A stretch of DNA of 5,015 nucleotides from JBPESN01 sp051710625 (GTDB taxonomy: Bacteria; Pseudomonadota; Gammaproteobacteria; Enterobacterales; Enterobacteriaceae): contig NZ_JBPESN010000108.1 in NCBI RefSeq assembly GCF_051710625.1, positions 1-5,015 of the forward strand, in the 5' to 3' direction. Made by a program: the position numbers and the translations under genes. Below, in pieces: positions 4,366 through 5,015 of the stretch. Each line of letters begins with the position of its first letter. Position 1 is the stretch's first letter. Below the pieces are notes generated by a model. That model was not told where the DNA came from. It did no database searches and saw only the letters and a program-made list of their open reading frames with translations.

Positions 4366-4668
4366 ATGAAAAGAAGAAATTTTAGTCCTGAATTCAAACG
4401 CGAATCCGTTCAACTGGTTGTCGACCAAAATTACACCGCCGCGCCAGCAGCAAAAGCCATGGACGTCGGTTTTTCTACGATGACGAAATGGGTAAAATAA
4501 CTGCGTGATGAGCGACAGGGGAAAACGCCAAAAGCCTCTCCCATAACCCCGGCACAAATTGAAATACGTGAGCTCAAGAAGAAGGTACAACGCATTGAAA
4601 TAGAAAACGAAATATTAAAAAAGGCTACAGCGCTCTTGATGTCAGACTCCCTGAACAGTTCTCGTTAA
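4366..4668 (+). pseudogene. IS3-family OrfA (helix-turn-helix, leucine-zipper protein) with an internal stop
   Basis: The full reading span is 100 codons from ATG 4366 to TAA 4666-4668, the usual OrfA size. It begins MKRRNFSPEFKRESVQLVVD, contains the helix-turn-helix AAKAMDVGFSTMTKWVK and ends with a heptad helix IEIRELKKKVQRIEIENEIL that would mediate multimerisation. Codon 45 (4498-4500) is TAA where relatives, as I recall them, have glutamine (WVKQLRDERQGK). One C-to-T change, CAA to TAA, explains it. The stop falls right after the helix-turn-helix and before the leucine zipper. It also prevents ribosomes from reaching the frameshift site, so the OrfAB fusion transposase cannot be made from this copy. 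No strong ribosome site is visible before the ATG. Confidence 0.88.
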
Positions 4669-5015
4669 TCGGGAAACTCAGAGCGCATTATCCTGTGGCC
4701 ACACTCTGCCACGTGTTCAGGGTTCATCGCAGCAGTTACAAATACTGGAAAAGTCGTCCTGACAGGCCAGACGGCAGGCGAACGGTATTGCGCAGTCAGG
4801 TTCATGAACTGCACAGTATCAGCCATGGTGCCGCTGGCGCGAGAAGTATCGCCACCATGGCAACCCAGAGAGGCTTCCGGATGGGGCGCTGGCTCGCAGG
4901 CAGGCTCATGAAAAAGCTGGGGCTGGTCAGTTGTCAGCAGCCGACGCACAGGTATAAGCGTGGCGGTCAGGAGCATGTTGCGATCCCGAATTATCTTGAG
5001 CGCCAGTTCGCTGTA
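4599..5015 (+). CDS. IS3-family transposase OrfB, N-terminal part (runs off the window)
   Basis: This frame is -1 relative to OrfA and opens after a TGA at 4596-4598. It has no clear ATG near its beginning, consistent with expression by frameshifting from OrfA. It reads VRLPEQFSLIGKLRAHYPVA, then TLCHVFRVHRSSYKYWKSRP and ends ...HVAIPNYLERQFAV at the last base. The helix-turn-helix-like region (HTH_21 type) of IS3-family OrfB and the conserved HGAAGARSIATMATQRGF stretch are present. The DDE catalytic residues would follow beyond the window. The frame is intact as far as visible, unlike the OrfA in front of it. Confidence 0.85.
4617..4623 (+). promoter_or_regulatory. Programmed -1 frameshift heptamer A-AAA-AAG of the IS
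   Basis: In the OrfA frame the codons read TTA AAA AAG, so the slippery heptamer A AAA AAG is in the correct phase to slip -1 into OrfB. This is the classic IS3-family signal producing the OrfAB transposase. Here it is stranded downstream of the OrfA stop at codon 45. Confidence 0.82.

Larger units (their letters stand above)
4294..5015 (+). mobile_element. Left part of an IS3-family insertion sequence (second copy, cut by the window edge)
   Basis: The element begins at 4294 with a 26-bp terminal repeat matching the end of the first copy, then carries OrfA, an A6G frameshift signal and the first part of OrfB, which is the standard IS3-family layout. Both proteins resemble, from memory, the ISEhe3-like group of enterobacteria. 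It lies in the same orientation as the copy at 1-136. The triplet ATC (4291-4293) would be its target duplication. OrfA is interrupted by a stop codon, so this copy is probably unable to move by itself. Confidence 0.9.

Noticed and set aside
1..5015. CRISPR array, toxin-antitoxin, restriction or other defence system
   Set aside because: No regularly spaced repeats and no genes of these types; all coding sequence is assigned to housekeeping genes or IS elements.

Overview
The window looks like a chromosomal segment of an enterobacterium whose genome is decaying and carries insertion sequences. The gene block serT / yccA / tusE / acyP / rlmI / hspQ / yccU is the arrangement I know from Escherichia coli and relatives, and the proteins match the E. 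coli ones closely. Within 5 kb, rlmI and yccU carry frameshifts, yccU has lost its 5' half, and two partial copies of one IS3-family element bound the region. A moderately GC-rich enteric genome with fresh pseudogenes and IS copies suggests a recently host-restricted symbiont of the Sodalis type. That is inference; no sequence comparison could be run.

Layout. Bases 1-136 are the right end of an IS3-family element: the C-terminus of OrfB and the right terminal inverted repeat. A serine tRNA (anticodon UGA) lies on the minus strand at 211-298 with a strong stable-RNA type promoter. A perfect CpxR box (422-436) precedes yccA (515-1174). A nested stem-loop/terminator (1191-1263) separates yccA from tusE (1324-1650). 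acyP runs on the minus strand (1857-2141), convergent with tusE and divergent from rlmI. rlmI (2232-3432) is frameshifted near 3105-3116 and also carries a 7-bp tandem repeat expanded in frame. hspQ (3508-3825) is intact, has a textbook sigma-32 promoter (3448-3475) and ends in a hairpin terminator. A broken remnant of yccU lies on the minus strand (3981 to about 4196). It is followed by about 80 bp of unassigned sequence with inverted repeats (4207-4293), then by the left end of a second, same-orientation IS3-family copy (4294 to the window end).

How the genes work together. They do not form one pathway. They are a conserved neighbourhood of RNA and protein quality functions: YccA modulates the FtsH protease, HspQ adapts substrates to Lon, TusE relays sulfur for tRNA 2-thiolation, RlmI methylates 23S rRNA, and serT supplies a serine tRNA. 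The two stress inputs, Cpx for yccA and heat shock for hspQ, are readable in the DNA and look preserved, while rlmI and yccU have been lost.

I found no undescribed multi-gene system. The points most worth a second look are the heptanucleotide repeat and frameshift in rlmI, the small inverted-repeat segment next to the second IS, the competing hairpins after yccA, the loss of both cysteines in acylphosphatase, and the pair of direct-orientation IS copies bounding the block.
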